DNA of 64,000 nucleotides, from the NCBI GenBank assembly GCA_965221485.1, contig OZ244893.1, positions 1,364,001 through 1,428,000 on the forward strand, written 5' to 3'. Positions 36,341 to 46,320 of this stretch are shown here, piece after piece (within the stretch, counting starts at the first letter, position 1; every line of letters begins with the position of its first letter). Source of the stretch: JAJEBT01 sp965221485 (GTDB taxonomy: Bacteria > Pseudomonadota > Alphaproteobacteria > MPNO01 > UBA830). The notes below the pieces were generated by a model that was not told where the DNA came from, made no database searches, and was given only the letters and a program-made list of their open reading frames with translations. Position numbers and translations under genes: made by a program.

Positions 36341-37248
36341 ATGTCTGATCGCGCGGGAGAGCGGCCTCAGGACGAGGTCATGGCGCACATGATGATGATC
36401 TGTGCCAGCCTCATATTCGGACTGAACTATGTCGTCGGGAGATGGGCCGTCGGAGAGGTTCCGGCCTATACCCTGGGCTTCACGCGCTGGACGATCGGGG
36501 CCCTGATCGTTCTTCCCTTTGCATGGCATTCGCTTCGCAGCCAATGGCAACTCATTCGTGACAACGGCAAACTCCTCGCCTTTGCCGGCTTCATGATGCC
36601 GTTTGTCGGTGCCGGAGTCACTTAGTCGCGCTGAACTACACAACGGCTGTCAATGGCAGCCTGATCCAGACTTCCCTTCCGGTCCTTATCGTTCTTCTTT
36701 CCTGGGTGATCCTGGGGACACGTGCAACGCTGATACAATGCGTCGGTGCGGTCATCGCAATCGCCGGGGTTTTTTACGTAATTTCGAGAGGCGATCCCGC
36801 CGTTCTGGTTGACTTCCGCTTCAACCTTGGTGATGCGATCCTGATCGGCTGCAATCTTGGACTGGCCACCTACGGTGTCATCATCAAGAAAGCACCAGCA
36901 AACCTGAATCCGCTGGCGCTCCTCGCGGTCATCTGTGCATTCGGATCGTTCTACCATCTTCCGTTTTTCGGTCACGAGATCCTGACCGGGCAGATACCCC
37001 GTCCGACCACCACGGCTATCGTCTCCCTGTTGTTCGTCGCTGTCTTTCCTTCTGTTGTTGCCATCATTTTCTGGAATACGGCCATCGCCCGCCTGGGACC
37101 CAACCGTGCCGGTTTCTACATGTATCTGGTCCCGGCGTTTGCGGCTGCCCTTGCCATTCCCTTGCTCGGAGAGACCGTTGGCATCTACCATTTCGTGGGA
37201 ACGGCGTTAATCGTACTGGGGGTCACATTGTCAACACGAAAACAGTGA
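36341..37248 (+). pseudogene. DMT/EamA family transporter with frameshift
   Basis: The first part (36341-36625) reads an EamA N-terminus (MMMICASLIFGLNYVVGRWA) and stops at 36625 after FVGAGVT. In another frame the protein continues with LVALNYTTAVNGSLIQTSLP and goes to 37248 (VGTALIVLGVTL). Joining them gives a normal protein of about 300 residues with ten helices and two EamA repeats, so a one-base deletion near 36617-36622 is likely. It could also be a sequencing error. The family exports or imports metabolites such as amino acids; a second intact member lies at 44.0-44.9 kb. Confidence 0.8.
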
Positions 37249-37407
37249 CAGACTCTTCAATCACAAGGACTTCACGTCTTGGGTAACGGCCCGAATGGCC
37301 TTCCGGGCACTGCCGGATGTGGAGCAGGAGAAAATTCAGGCCACGGTTCGCATGTTCGGTCATTCTTGTCGAACGGACGGGCTCGAAGCAGCGCAACGTG
37401 ATGTTCG

Positions 37408-38415
37408 TCACAGATAGTCACCGCCCATGTTAATGACGGTTCCTGCCCGTGCGGCTACGGCGCGGGATTCAATGGCAAGCGCAGTGATCAGATCCTGAAC
37501 AGGAACACCCATCGACTTGTAAAACGTGATCTCGTCGCCCTGCGTTCGGCCCGGACAAGTCCCCTGGATCAACTCGGACAACTCGATAACGGACTTCGGC
37601 TCCAAAACGCCTTCCGCGATCGGAATAACAAGGTCTCCGGCATTCTCCAGGCAGTCATCACGGCTGTCGATAACGCGAACGGAACTCCTGCGGATGGTTT
37701 CGCTGTCAACTTCGCGTGCGTCGGGGAGGTGCGCACCCGTTGCTGCCACGAACGTCCCGGGCCGAAGTGCCCCACCTGAAAAGGTGGGCTGATGCGACGT
37801 GGTTGCACATACGACGATATCAGCTTCAGCCACCGCCTCGGCGGCAGAAGAGACCGTTTGTATCGAGGCTGGAAGCCAACCGTCCTCTTCGGTGAGATAT
37901 TCGATCAGACGTTTTGCCCTCGCCCCGGACCGGGTAGCGATGCGGATGGTGTCGATCGGGCAGACACGGGAAAGGGCTGCTACCTGGTTGCGGGCAACCC
38001 GCCCGGCCCCGATCAGTGCAAGCTTTCTGGAATCCTTGCGCGCCAGATAGCGGGCAGCGAGACCCGTGCCGGCGCCAGTACGAAGATCGGTCAGATACCC
38101 GCCCTCCATGACGCATCGAGGGTGGCCCGTTTGCCCATCAAACAGGGCCACAAGAGCCGACATGCGTGTCACACCATGGTCTTCGTTCCGAATAAAATCC
38201 GAGACCACCTTGATGCCGTAACCCCGCCCGCCTTTCAGAAATGAAGGATTGAAAATCGCAATTCCGGGCGGGTTCTCCGACGACACAAAACTCCGAAGTC
38301 CGGACACCACCTGCTGGTCGGCAAGGAGTCCAAAGGCTTCCTTCTGGACTTCGATGGCTTCATCCATGCTCATGACGGCGCGAACATCCGTCTCGGTCAA
38401 TACTCGAAGTTTCAT
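37408..38415 (-). CDS. Ornithine cyclodeaminase/mu-crystallin family protein
   Basis: 335 residues from ATG 38415 with GGGAG upstream. It starts MKLRVLTETDVRAVMSMDEAIE, the typical N-terminus; the Rossmann motif is LALIGAGRVARNQVAAL, followed by SGARAKRLIEYL and IVVCATTSHQPTFSG. Family members are NAD(P)-dependent imine reductases, cyclodeaminases or amino-acid dehydrogenases. It is divergent from the dihydroorotase/hydantoinase-like gene with about 90 bp between, and may work on amino acids released by that pathway. Confidence 0.85.
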   Translation of the reverse strand: MKLRVLTETDVRAVMSMDEAIEVQKEAFGLLADQQVVSGLRSFVSSENPPGIAIFNPSFLKGGRGYGIKVVSDFIRNEDHGVTRMSALVALFDGQTGHPRCVMEGGYLTDLRTGAGTGLAARYLARKDSRKLALIGAGRVARNQVAALSRVCPIDTIRIATRSGARAKRLIEYLTEEDGWLPASIQTVSSAAEAVAEADIVVCATTSHQPTFSGGALRPGTFVAATGAHLPDAREVDSETIRRSSVRVIDSRDDCLENAGDLVIPIAEGVLEPKSVIELSELIQGTCPGRTQGDEITFYKSMGVPVQDLITALAIESRAVAARAGTVINMGGDYL

Positions 38416-38501
38416 CCCTGTCTCCCGATAGTCCAGTCCACGGCAACCAGACCGGATGGATGGCATGGTATAGTTGTTCCGATCATCAGGGCAGCATCCG
38501 A

Positions 38502-39875
38502 ATGCCTCTTCTCGTTATCCATAATGCCGGGTTGGTCACAGGGTCGGGCATCCGAGCGGGCGGTATCGTCGTCGGAAATGACGGGCGGATCGAGCGCTGT
38601 CTCGACGCGCAGGAAAATCCGCCCGCTGCGGACACCGTTATTGACGCAGGGTCACGCCTGCTTTTTCCGGGCTTCATCGATTCGCATGTCCATATGCGTG
38701 ACCCGGGCGCCACTCACAAGGAAGATTTCCTGTCCGGCTCGCTCGCCGCTGCCTGCGGCGGCGTGACGACGGTCATGTGCATGCCCAATTCGAACCCACC
38801 CCTCACTGCGCCGGATCGCGTGAAGGCCGTATGCGAAGCCGCAGCGGGAAGGAGTTTTGTTGATTTCACATTGCAGGCAGGGATCACGCGGGACAATCTC
38901 ACCGATTTTGACGCGTTGTGGGCTGCAGGGGTTACGTCTTTCGAGGCCCTGCTCTCGGACGCTCCATTCAATCATCGCCTCGATATTCCCCATTTCATCG
39001 CTGCGGCGGAAAAGGCCGCAGAATTCGACGCGGTCATCGGTGTCTATACGGGCCATCAGGGGCTTCTCGAATGGAGGCTTCGGCAAATTCGCGATCACGC
39101 CGGCCGGATTGATTTTCCCGCTTTCGCCGAAGCCCGGGATCCGCTCGGAGAAGCCATCGGCCTGGCAGCCGTCATAGAAATCTGCCGCGAGATCCGGGTT
39201 CGGACAGTCTTGCGGCAGGTACGAACAGCGCGCGGTTTCGCTCTCGTGCGCGAAGCACGCGCATCCGACCCGACCCTTCCGTTGTCAGTCGAGGTGACGC
39301 CGCATCACCTCCATCTCACAGATACGTTGCTTGCGCAGAAAAGAGGATATGCCCAGATGGTTCCCCCGCTGGCGTCAGGATCTGATGCGGACGCGGCCAT
39401 CCTTGCACTGGGCGATGGAACCGTGGATTTCGTTGGATCCGACCACGCGCCCCATCACCCGGATGAAAAGTCCGGCGATACACCATGGACAGTACCGGGC
39501 GGCACTCCGGGTCTTGATACATTGGTGCCCGCGGTCCTGGATCTCGCTGCCCGTGGCGTTGTTTCCTATCCCGATGTGGCCCGCATCCTGTCAGAGCGTC
39601 CTGCGACTTTATTCGGAATCATTGATCGCAAGGGACATATCAACCCTGGAGCCGATGGCGATCTTGTTCTGGTGGACCCCGCAATTCGCCGTAAAATTTC
39701 ACCAGCGGATATCCGCTCGCGCGCCCGTCATTCGCCGTTCGAGGGAATTACGCTGACGGGACAGCCCGTTCTTACGGTACTCCGCGGCCAGGTCATTGCG
39801 GAACAGGGCAAACCTGCAGGATCGAAACCTGCCGGTCGCTTTCTGATCCGCTCCAATGCACAGAAGACGCAATGA
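38502..39875 (+). CDS. Dihydroorotase/hydantoinase (cyclic amidohydrolase) family protein
   Basis: 457 residues from ATG 38502. The metal motif is FPGFIDSHVHMRDPGATHKED (HxH), then YTGHQGLLEWRLRQI, VEVTPHHLHLTD and the Asp in FVGSDHAPHHPDEK. The carboxylated Lys expected in the middle of this family is not obvious: the corresponding strand reads IGVYTGHQGL. It hydrolyses cyclic ureides such as dihydroorotate, hydantoin or allantoin. The next gene is an Asp/Glu-racemase-like protein with no gap, and an N-carbamoyl-amino-acid hydrolase lies nearby, so a hydantoinase role fits better than pyrimidine synthesis. Confidence 0.82.
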   Translation: MPLLVIHNAGLVTGSGIRAGGIVVGNDGRIERCLDAQENPPAADTVIDAGSRLLFPGFIDSHVHMRDPGATHKEDFLSGSLAAACGGVTTVMCMPNSNPPLTAPDRVKAVCEAAAGRSFVDFTLQAGITRDNLTDFDALWAAGVTSFEALLSDAPFNHRLDIPHFIAAAEKAAEFDAVIGVYTGHQGLLEWRLRQIRDHAGRIDFPAFAEARDPLGEAIGLAAVIEICREIRVRTVLRQVRTARGFALVREARASDPTLPLSVEVTPHHLHLTDTLLAQKRGYAQMVPPLASGSDADAAILALGDGTVDFVGSDHAPHHPDEKSGDTPWTVPGGTPGLDTLVPAVLDLAARGVVSYPDVARILSERPATLFGIIDRKGHINPGADGDLVLVDPAIRRKISPADIRSRARHSPFEGITLTGQPVLTVLRGQVIAEQGKPAGSKPAGRFLIRSNAQKTQ

Positions 39876-39876
39876 G

Positions 39877-40599
39877 ATGGAAGGCATACGGACCAAAATC
39901 GGCCTGATCGTGCCCGCCAACAACTCTGTTATCGAACCCGAACTCTGGAGACGGGCCCCGTCGGACGTGGCATTTCATGCCACGCGCATTCTCGTTCGGG
40001 GAGACCTTACGGCAGATGCTGTGAGGCGTATGGAAACGCATGTCGAACGGGCCGTAAGCGAACTTGAAGCCACGGGTGTCGATGTCATCGCCTACGCCGA
40101 CATGGTGACGTCTTTCATTATGCCGCCCGACTGGAATGACCGGCGAACCCGCGACATTGAGGAACGGACGGGAATTTCCTGCCTGTCTGCCTGGACAGCC
40201 TTGCGAGAGGCGCTGAACCGGATCCAGCCATCGGGAATCGCTCTGGCAACGCCCTACCCGGAGAGCCTCCATGCTCTGGCTCGACCGTTCTTCTCAGCCA
40301 ACGGTTACCGGGTCGTATCTGACGCCACACTTGATATCGGAAATATGTCCGAAGTCGCCGCTATTTCGGGCTCCCGGTTGACCGATATAGTTCGCTCCCT
40401 GGATCTTTCGGACGCGAGCGCACTTGTCATACTGGCGACAGATCTGCCCACCCTGAACGTGATTGAAGACCTGGAACGTCGGTTCAATCTTCCCGTCCTG
40501 TCGTCGAACCAGTCCTTGCTGTGGGCCTCGCTCGCCAGAGCGGGCCGAAACACGGCCCTTGACGGTATCGGACAGCTCGGACGCCTGAACTACTGCTGA
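39877..40599 (+). CDS. Asp/Glu/hydantoin racemase-maleate isomerase-like protein without catalytic Cys
   Basis: 240 residues. It shows the maleate isomerase/arylmalonate decarboxylase pattern: LIVPANNSVIEPEL at the N-terminus, IAYADMVTSF in the middle, and LVILATDLPTLNVIEDLERRF then LPVLSSNQSLLWASL. In family members the first site is a Cys (AC instead of AD, here Asp75) and the second is also a Cys (SCTNL; here ATDL, Ala187), the two catalytic residues for proton or hydride steps. Both are absent. It may be a non-enzymatic or differently reacting member. ATG 39877 begins one base after the stop of the hydantoinase-like gene; an ATG at 39856 is an alternative. Confidence 0.75.
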   Translation: MEGIRTKIGLIVPANNSVIEPELWRRAPSDVAFHATRILVRGDLTADAVRRMETHVERAVSELEATGVDVIAYADMVTSFIMPPDWNDRRTRDIEERTGISCLSAWTALREALNRIQPSGIALATPYPESLHALARPFFSANGYRVVSDATLDIGNMSEVAAISGSRLTDIVRSLDLSDASALVILATDLPTLNVIEDLERRFNLPVLSSNQSLLWASLARAGRNTALDGIGQLGRLNYC

Positions 40600-40617
40600 G
40601 CGAGCTACGCCCGGCTG

Positions 40618-41853
40618 CTACATTGAAAGTGCGATCCGTTCGGTCGCATTTGCCAATACCTGACAACCGAAAGCTATGTCGGCTTCGTCGGTATCCTCGG
40701 CCTCGCTATGGCTCTTGCCGCGAATGCTTGGAATGAACATCATTGCCGACGGCATGCATCGGGACAGGATCATCGCATCATGACCGGCGCCGCTGGACAT
40801 CATCATGCTCTCGGCACCACAGTGCGATGCCGCCTCAGCGAGGTGCCCTGCAAGCTTTTCGTCCATTGCCGATGGCGTGATGTCAATTGTCCTCAAAACC
40901 GAAACATCTAGCCCGGTCTGTTGAGACGTTTGCTGAATGACTTCGCTGGCACTGTCTTCCATGGCATCGAGACGGTCCGTTGACAGATCACGAAACTCAA
41001 GGACCAGTGTCGCTTTCGCAGGCACTACGTTTTCAGCGCCGGGTTCAAAGCGCACGGCACCGATATTCCAGACAGACTCCTCGCCACCCGCACGTTCCAT
41101 GGCACGATACAATTCATGCGCGCATGTGATCGCTGCGCGTCCCGCATCCCTTCGCATGGCCATGGGCACCGTGCCGGCATGGTCTGCTTCGCCGTCAAAG
41201 GCGATTCGCAGACGCCGGATGCCCACGATGCCGGTAACAACGCCGATCTGCTTTTCGGCCGCCTCGAGACGCGGCCCCTGTTCGATATGGGCTTCGAGAT
41301 AGGCGCTGTAGGAAGCAGACTTCACGGTGCGGAGCGGATTGTCGGCATAACCGCATCGCGCGATTGCATCCAGCAGCGTCTCCCCGGCTAGGCTCCGTCC
41401 CTCTGCCAGTTTGTCCGGCCCGATCTGCTCGCAGAACTGCAGGCTACCAACACACGGCAGATAGGTACCCTCTTCATCCATGAACGAGACCACTTCCACG
41501 CAGATCCTGTCTTGGAGGCCGCCTTCCATGACCGCGCGTGCGATCTCCAGTCCGTAAATCACACCCAGCGCGCCGTCGAGCCAGCCGCCGACCGGCACGG
41601 TATCGGTGTGTGAACCGATGAGTATGGCGGGCCGATCTCCGGGCGTTCTTCCAAACAGATTCCCGACATAGTCGATCGACGTCTGCAGTCCGGCCCGGGT
41701 CATGCATTCCCGCAGCCACTCGCGCGATCGAGTGTCGGTTTCCGAATAGGAAACCCGACCAACCCCCGTGTTGAGCTTGCCGAATCGGGCAAGAGCGCGA
41801 AGGTCGGCCAACATTCGTTCGGTGTTTATCCGGACAAGAGACTGGCTATTCAT
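40618..41853 (-). CDS. Zn-dependent hydrolase, N-carbamoyl-L-amino-acid hydrolase/allantoate amidohydrolase type (M20)
   Basis: 411 residues from ATG 41853. Metal-binding motifs are GSHTDTVPVGGWLDGALG, FMDEEGTYLPC, and AHIEQGPRLE, with the dimerisation domain about residues 210-325 and the last His in MSSGAGHDAMIL. This is the HyuC/AllC/beta-ureidopropionase branch that opens N-carbamoyl amino acids to amino acid, ammonia and carbon dioxide. Convergent with the racemase-like gene 18 bp away, it completes the hydantoin-type set. Upstream is the sulfatase gene, divergent. Confidence 0.85.
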   Translation of the reverse strand: MNSQSLVRINTERMLADLRALARFGKLNTGVGRVSYSETDTRSREWLRECMTRAGLQTSIDYVGNLFGRTPGDRPAILIGSHTDTVPVGGWLDGALGVIYGLEIARAVMEGGLQDRICVEVVSFMDEEGTYLPCVGSLQFCEQIGPDKLAEGRSLAGETLLDAIARCGYADNPLRTVKSASYSAYLEAHIEQGPRLEAAEKQIGVVTGIVGIRRLRIAFDGEADHAGTVPMAMRRDAGRAAITCAHELYRAMERAGGEESVWNIGAVRFEPGAENVVPAKATLVLEFRDLSTDRLDAMEDSASEVIQQTSQQTGLDVSVLRTIDITPSAMDEKLAGHLAEAASHCGAESMMMSSGAGHDAMILSRCMPSAMMFIPSIRGKSHSEAEDTDEADIAFGCQVLANATERIALSM

Positions 41854-42053
41854 GGCATCCACCCTGCCACCGGACTGCGTGCCTTGCAAGGCCATGCGTG
41901 TCAGATGTGATTCCCATCGTTCACGCGGCACACAGGCCGAGTTGCCGCAATTCCCTGAAGAGCCAACGTGTCTGCGAGCCCGATGGAGCACGGGTAGCGG
42001 TACGGGGCGGGCATGTGATAATGAATGCCGAAGGGGACAAGACGAGGGCTTCA

Positions 42054-43676
42054 ATGCGCCAGGTACGCAACATATTGTTCATCATGTGTGATCAGCTTCG
42101 ATGGGATTATCTTTCGTGTAATGGTCACCCCCATTTGCAAACGCCCAATATTGATGCCCTGGCAGAAAAAGGGGTGAATTTCAGCCGCGCCTATATCCAG
42201 GCTCCCCTCTGCGGGCCTTCACGAATGTCGTTTCTGACCGGCCGTTACATGTTTTCGCATGGCGCCAACTGGAACGGTGTGCCGCTTCCCATCGGCCAAC
42301 CCAATATCGGCGACTGGATGCGGCCGCTGGGTCTTCGATGCGCGCTCGTCGGAAAAACCCACATGAATGCCGATATTGCAGGAATGAAGCGCCTTGGCAT
42401 GGACCGGGCCTCCGACATCGGGATCCTGGCTTCCGAATGTGGACTGGAGCCCGTCGAGCGGGATGACGGGCTGTGGCCTGATTCCATCCTCGATCCGGAT
42501 TACGCCTATAACCGGTATCTCCGGTCCAGAGGCTATGACGGAGACAATCCGTGGCACGACTGGGCGAATTCGGGCGAGGGCCCCAATGGTGAAATCCTCT
42601 CAGGCTGGTATCTCGGAAACAGCCATCTGCCCGCACGAATCAGGGAAGAGGACTCGGAAACGCCCTACATGACGCGGCGCGCCATCGCGTTCATGGAGGA
42701 GCAGGGCGATGCCCCGTTTCTTTTGCACCTCTCCTACATCAAACCTCACTGGCCATACATCGTACCGGCGCCCTACCACAACATGTACGGTCACAATCAG
42801 ATCCTGCCGGCCGTCCGATCTGATGCAGAACGGCGCAACCCCCATCCGGTGATCGCCGCGCAGATGAAGCATCCGGAAAGCCGCAACTTCTCAAGGGAAG
42901 ACGTCAGGACAAATGTGATTCCGGCCTATATGGGTCTGATCAAGCAAATCGATGATCAGCTCGGACATCTTTTCAGCTGGATGGAAGAGGCGGGTCGAAT
43001 GGATGACACGATGATCGTCCTGACATCGGATCACGGCGATTATCTGGGTGACCATTGGCTGGGCGAAAAGGAAATGTTCCACGAATGCTCGATCCGGGTT
43101 CCCATGATCATCTACGATCCCGCAGCCGAAGCGACGCGAAACACAACAAACAGTCTTTTCGTCGAGTCGGTCGACATCATTCCCACCTTCCTTGACGTCT
43201 TCGGAAGCTGGCATGACGCCGGACATATCCTGGAAGGCCGCTCGCTTCTTCCCGTATTGCGCGGCGAGTCCGTAAACGGATGGCGAGACGCGGTGTTTTG
43301 CGAGTCCGATTACTCCTTCAAACCCGTGAGGGTGTATCTGAACAAGGAGCCTGCAGAGGCCCGTTCTTTCATGATTCGTACGGAACGCTGGAAATACATC
43401 CTGTATGAACACTACAGGCCGCAGCTTTTTGACCTGGAAACAGACCCTGACGAGTTCGTGGATCTCGGCGATGATCCCGCCCACGCTGCTACACGGGCCG
43501 AACTGCATGAACAGCTTTTCGCCTGGCTCCGCGCACGGCGAACCCGTATCGCCATTTCCGAGGACTCCGTTCGCGAAGCGACGGGACGTGCCAGGAAAAC
43601 CGGCATCATCATTGGTGAATGGTCACCGGCCGAAGCCGTCAAGGACGAGCCCGGTTCGGACTACTGGATGGAGTGA
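42054..43676 (+). CDS. Type I sulfatase (alkaline phosphatase superfamily)
   Basis: 540 residues from ATG 42054 (ATG 42021 also possible). The family N-terminus NILFIMCDQLRWDYLSC has the metal-binding Asp; APLCGPSRMSFLTG is the C-x-P-S-R signature whose Cys53 is converted to formylglycine; VLTSDHGDYLGDH supplies Asp and His ligands; and LVGKTHM supplies the catalytic Lys/His pair. No signal peptide is visible, so it acts in the cytoplasm or is like choline sulfatase/phosphonate monoester hydrolase. A formylglycine-generating enzyme is needed and is not in this window as a separate gene. Confidence 0.85.
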   Translation: MRQVRNILFIMCDQLRWDYLSCNGHPHLQTPNIDALAEKGVNFSRAYIQAPLCGPSRMSFLTGRYMFSHGANWNGVPLPIGQPNIGDWMRPLGLRCALVGKTHMNADIAGMKRLGMDRASDIGILASECGLEPVERDDGLWPDSILDPDYAYNRYLRSRGYDGDNPWHDWANSGEGPNGEILSGWYLGNSHLPARIREEDSETPYMTRRAIAFMEEQGDAPFLLHLSYIKPHWPYIVPAPYHNMYGHNQILPAVRSDAERRNPHPVIAAQMKHPESRNFSREDVRTNVIPAYMGLIKQIDDQLGHLFSWMEEAGRMDDTMIVLTSDHGDYLGDHWLGEKEMFHECSIRVPMIIYDPAAEATRNTTNSLFVESVDIIPTFLDVFGSWHDAGHILEGRSLLPVLRGESVNGWRDAVFCESDYSFKPVRVYLNKEPAEARSFMIRTERWKYILYEHYRPQLFDLETDPDEFVDLGDDPAHAATRAELHEQLFAWLRARRTRIAISEDSVREATGRARKTGIIIGEWSPAEAVKDEPGSDYWME

Positions 43677-43993
43677 AGACTTCCAAGGGCACCCTGCGGT
43701 GTCCCAGGTTCACTCGGGCCGGCGGCTTATCTGGCATCCTGGATCTTTGCGCCAGGATCCCTTCCGTCGTCTGTTGCAGAAACCGGAGGACTTCACGGAT
43801 TCTGTCGATAGTCCCGTCAGGGCGCACCTGATACAGGTATCTGCAAGGCAACGATGGCCTTTCCCGAACCGAACGCCGAACCGAGTGTGTGCCCAATCGC
43901 CAACCGGTTTCGAAACAATGGGCCCCGGAAGGTCCGTCACGGGGGTCCGGTGACATACCGGTCCGCGGCGGCGATGAAGGCCGGCTGCAGCGG
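43677..43993. other. Intergenic, no gene seen
   Basis: About 320 bp between the sulfatase and the second DMT transporter. The true start of the transporter is uncertain, so part of it may be coding. Confidence 0.35.
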
Positions 43994-44920
43994 GTGATAC
44001 CGGTGACCCCTCCGGCATCCGTGGTCCTGGTCTCGAGGCTTACGCCACCTCCACTGTTGGCGGGCCCCCTCGCAATGCTGTTATGGGCCGGGAGCATCAT
44101 CGTTGTCCGGGATGTTGCAGGAACGGTCCCCCCTGCAGGGTTATCATTTCTCCGCTGTATGCTCGCTCTGGCAATACTCTTCGTCCTTTGCCATCGCATC
44201 ATACGGGCCCAGTGGCCTCTCATGCTCGCCAACTGGAAGATCCTCGCCCTGCTCAGCGGGCTGTTGTTCATTGGCGGCAACGGTATGCTTTTTGTCGGGC
44301 TCCAGTTCACCACGGCGATCAACGGGGCGTTCATCAACTCCGCGGAACCGGTCGTCATTATCGCCTGTGCCTGGCTGATGTTCCGTGATCAGTTGACAGC
44401 GCTTCAATGGGTCGGCGTTGTGCTGTCACTGGCCGGTGTCCTCCATCTTGTCTCCCGGGGCCATCCCGACACTCTGTTGACGCTGCAGCTCAATGTCGGA
44501 GACATCTTCGTACTGATTTCGGTCGTATCTTGGGCATTTTACGCCGTGTTGCTGCGACGGGTGCCTCGTGAGATGCACCGATTGAATGTGCTGTTTGGAA
44601 TTCTGGCGTCAGGGGCGGTCTGGGTGTTTCCGTTCTGGATCCTCGAGACCGTCTTTGTCGCGGCCACGCCGCTGGTTTGGGACACCATCTGGTCTGTGGG
44701 TTATCACGGCATTTTCGTCTCGACGCTGTCCATGCTCTGGTGGAATCACACGGTGGAGCAGCTCGGTCCCGGACGCGCCGGCCTGTTTGTGCACCTTATC
44801 CCGGTCTTTACCGTTGTTCTCGCCATATCGTTCCTGTCCGAGGAGTTGTTCTGGTTTCATGTGATCGGCATCAGCGTCATTGGTGTCGGCATCTACCTCA
44901 CAACCATCCGGAAGTCGTGA
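43994..44920 (+). CDS. DMT/EamA family transporter
   Basis: 308 residues if GTG 43994 is used; a GTG at 43889 would give 343. Ten predicted helices in two EamA repeats are present: LLAGPLAMLLWAGSIIVVRD, LLFIGGNGMLFVGLQF with TTAINGAFINSAEP, LQWVGVVLSLAGVLHLVSRG, then the second repeat with GRAGLFVHLIPVFTVVLAI and VIGISVIGVGIYLTT. It is an inner-membrane exporter or importer of amino acids or other small metabolites. It is about 320 bp downstream of the sulfatase gene. No ribosome-binding site clearly decides the start. Confidence 0.85.
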   Translation: MIPVTPPASVVLVSRLTPPPLLAGPLAMLLWAGSIIVVRDVAGTVPPAGLSFLRCMLALAILFVLCHRIIRAQWPLMLANWKILALLSGLLFIGGNGMLFVGLQFTTAINGAFINSAEPVVIIACAWLMFRDQLTALQWVGVVLSLAGVLHLVSRGHPDTLLTLQLNVGDIFVLISVVSWAFYAVLLRRVPREMHRLNVLFGILASGAVWVFPFWILETVFVAATPLVWDTIWSVGYHGIFVSTLSMLWWNHTVEQLGPGRAGLFVHLIPVFTVVLAISFLSEELFWFHVIGISVIGVGIYLTTIRKS

Positions 44921-45245
44921 TCGCTTTTCTTCGTGCGACCGTGAACAGGATTGATAGTGGTCGGGACGAACAAAGATGGAATGGTAGAGACCGCGCCCGG
45001 GCTGCTGTGGCGGCCCTTCGAACGTTCATTTTCATCGCAGACGAACCTGACGCCCTCCCGGCCACCACCTTGTCAATGGCCTCAAGGGAAGTGTGAGAGG
45101 GGATGTCCAATCCGTGCGTGAATTCGGCGTCTCACAAACCCGAGCCACGGGACATCAACGGTGTTCTCGTACTCTTGATGAAGCAGTATCGCTCACTCCG
45201 CAAAGCGCACCCCTGTCTTCCGATTTTATCGAAATATATGGAATT
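44921..45245. other. Intergenic before IS1595 remnant
   Basis: About 325 bp, AT-rich near the right side. No gene seen. Confidence 0.35.
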
Positions 45246-46277
45246 ATATACCTAACCGCGCGGCCTTGACTCCCTATATTAAGGCTACGGCCGGCGAAAC
45301 AGGGAGTTGACCGATGGCAGGGAGGGGACCGGGGAAGGCGCACCGCGAGGGTCTGTCCCTTGTCGAGTTGGTCGAGATGTTCCCGGACGAGGCCGCCGCG
45401 ACGGCATGGTTTGAGTCGTTGGTCTGGCCGAACGGCCGTCACTGCCCGCGCTGCGGCAATAAGGAAACCGCCAAGGCCCTGCCGTCGAGGAAGATGCCCT
45501 ATTGGTGCGGCGCCTGCCGCAAGGGCATCTCTGTCCGTGTTGGGACGGCCCTGGAGCGCTCCAAGGTTCCGCTGCGGAAATGGGCCATCGCCATCTGTCT
45601 CGAAATGGTGAGCCTCAAAGGGGTTTCGTCCATGCGGCTTCACCGTGACCTGAAGGTGACGCAAAAGACGGCTTGGTTCATGCTTCACCGCATCCGCGAA
45701 GCTTGGTCGGCTGAGGCCGATTCGGTATTCTCCGGCCCTATGGAAGTCGACGAGACCTATATCTGGGGCCGCCGCAAGAACATGCCGAAGGCGAAGTGCA
45801 AGGCGCTGTCGGGCCGTGGCGGGGCCGGCAAGGCAATCGTCGCCGGAGCCAAGGATCGCACCAGCAACCGCGTCAGCGCCGCCGTAGTAGCCGGGACCGA
45901 CGCGGCTTCTCTCCAAGGCTTCATCGCCGCCCGGACGGCAGACGACGCCAAGATCTATACCGACGATCATCGGGCCTATAGCGGTATGCGCTTCGACCAT
46001 GAGGCCGTCCACCATTCGGTCGGCGAATATGTCCGGGGCATGGCCCACACCAACGGGATCGAGTCCTTTTGGCGCTGTTGAAGCGCGGCTATCAGGGCAC
46101 CTTCCATCATATATCCGCCAAGCACTTGCAGCGGTATGTGATCCAATTTGCCTGACGGCACATTGTCCGAGAGGCCGATACGGCCGACCAAATGGCTTCG
46201 GTCGTTGCCGGGATGGTCGGCAAGCGGCTCATGAATCGCGAACTGATCGCGGCGGGGTAGGCGCGGATAAGGTATCC
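45246..46277 (+). mobile_element. IS1595-type element, inactive
   Basis: Related inverted ends are seen at about 45246-45264 (ATACCTAACCGCGC) and 46261-46277 (reverse complement ATACCTTATCCGCGC). Between them lies a single transposase gene broken by a frameshift and a stop. Flanked on the right by a broken KilA-N gene. Confidence 0.7.
45314..46260 (+). pseudogene. IS1595 family transposase (ISXO2-like), frameshifted
   Basis: From ATG 45314, 255 residues are read in frame: zinc ribbon RHCPRCGNKETAKALPSRKM and YWCGACRKGISV, helix-turn-helix, and the DDE domain with MEVDETYIWGRR and YTDDHRAYSG, HHSVGEYVRGMAHTNGIESFW. After ESFW a missing G near 46071-46075 shifts the frame; the ancestral end (LLKRGYQGTFHHISAKHLQRY) follows in the next frame and carries an in-frame TGA near 46151. 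The catalytic Glu (in GIESFW) is retained but the C-terminus is lost. Probably inactive. Confidence 0.88.
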
Positions 46278-46320
46278 GCCTGCCGCCGACGCGCCCCCTG
46301 AATCTCTACCGCAAACATTG

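Noticed and set aside
38502..39875. Housekeeping pyrimidine dihydroorotase
   Set aside because: The neighbours (racemase-like, N-carbamoyl hydrolase) and absence of pyr genes suggest a catabolic cyclic amidohydrolase.
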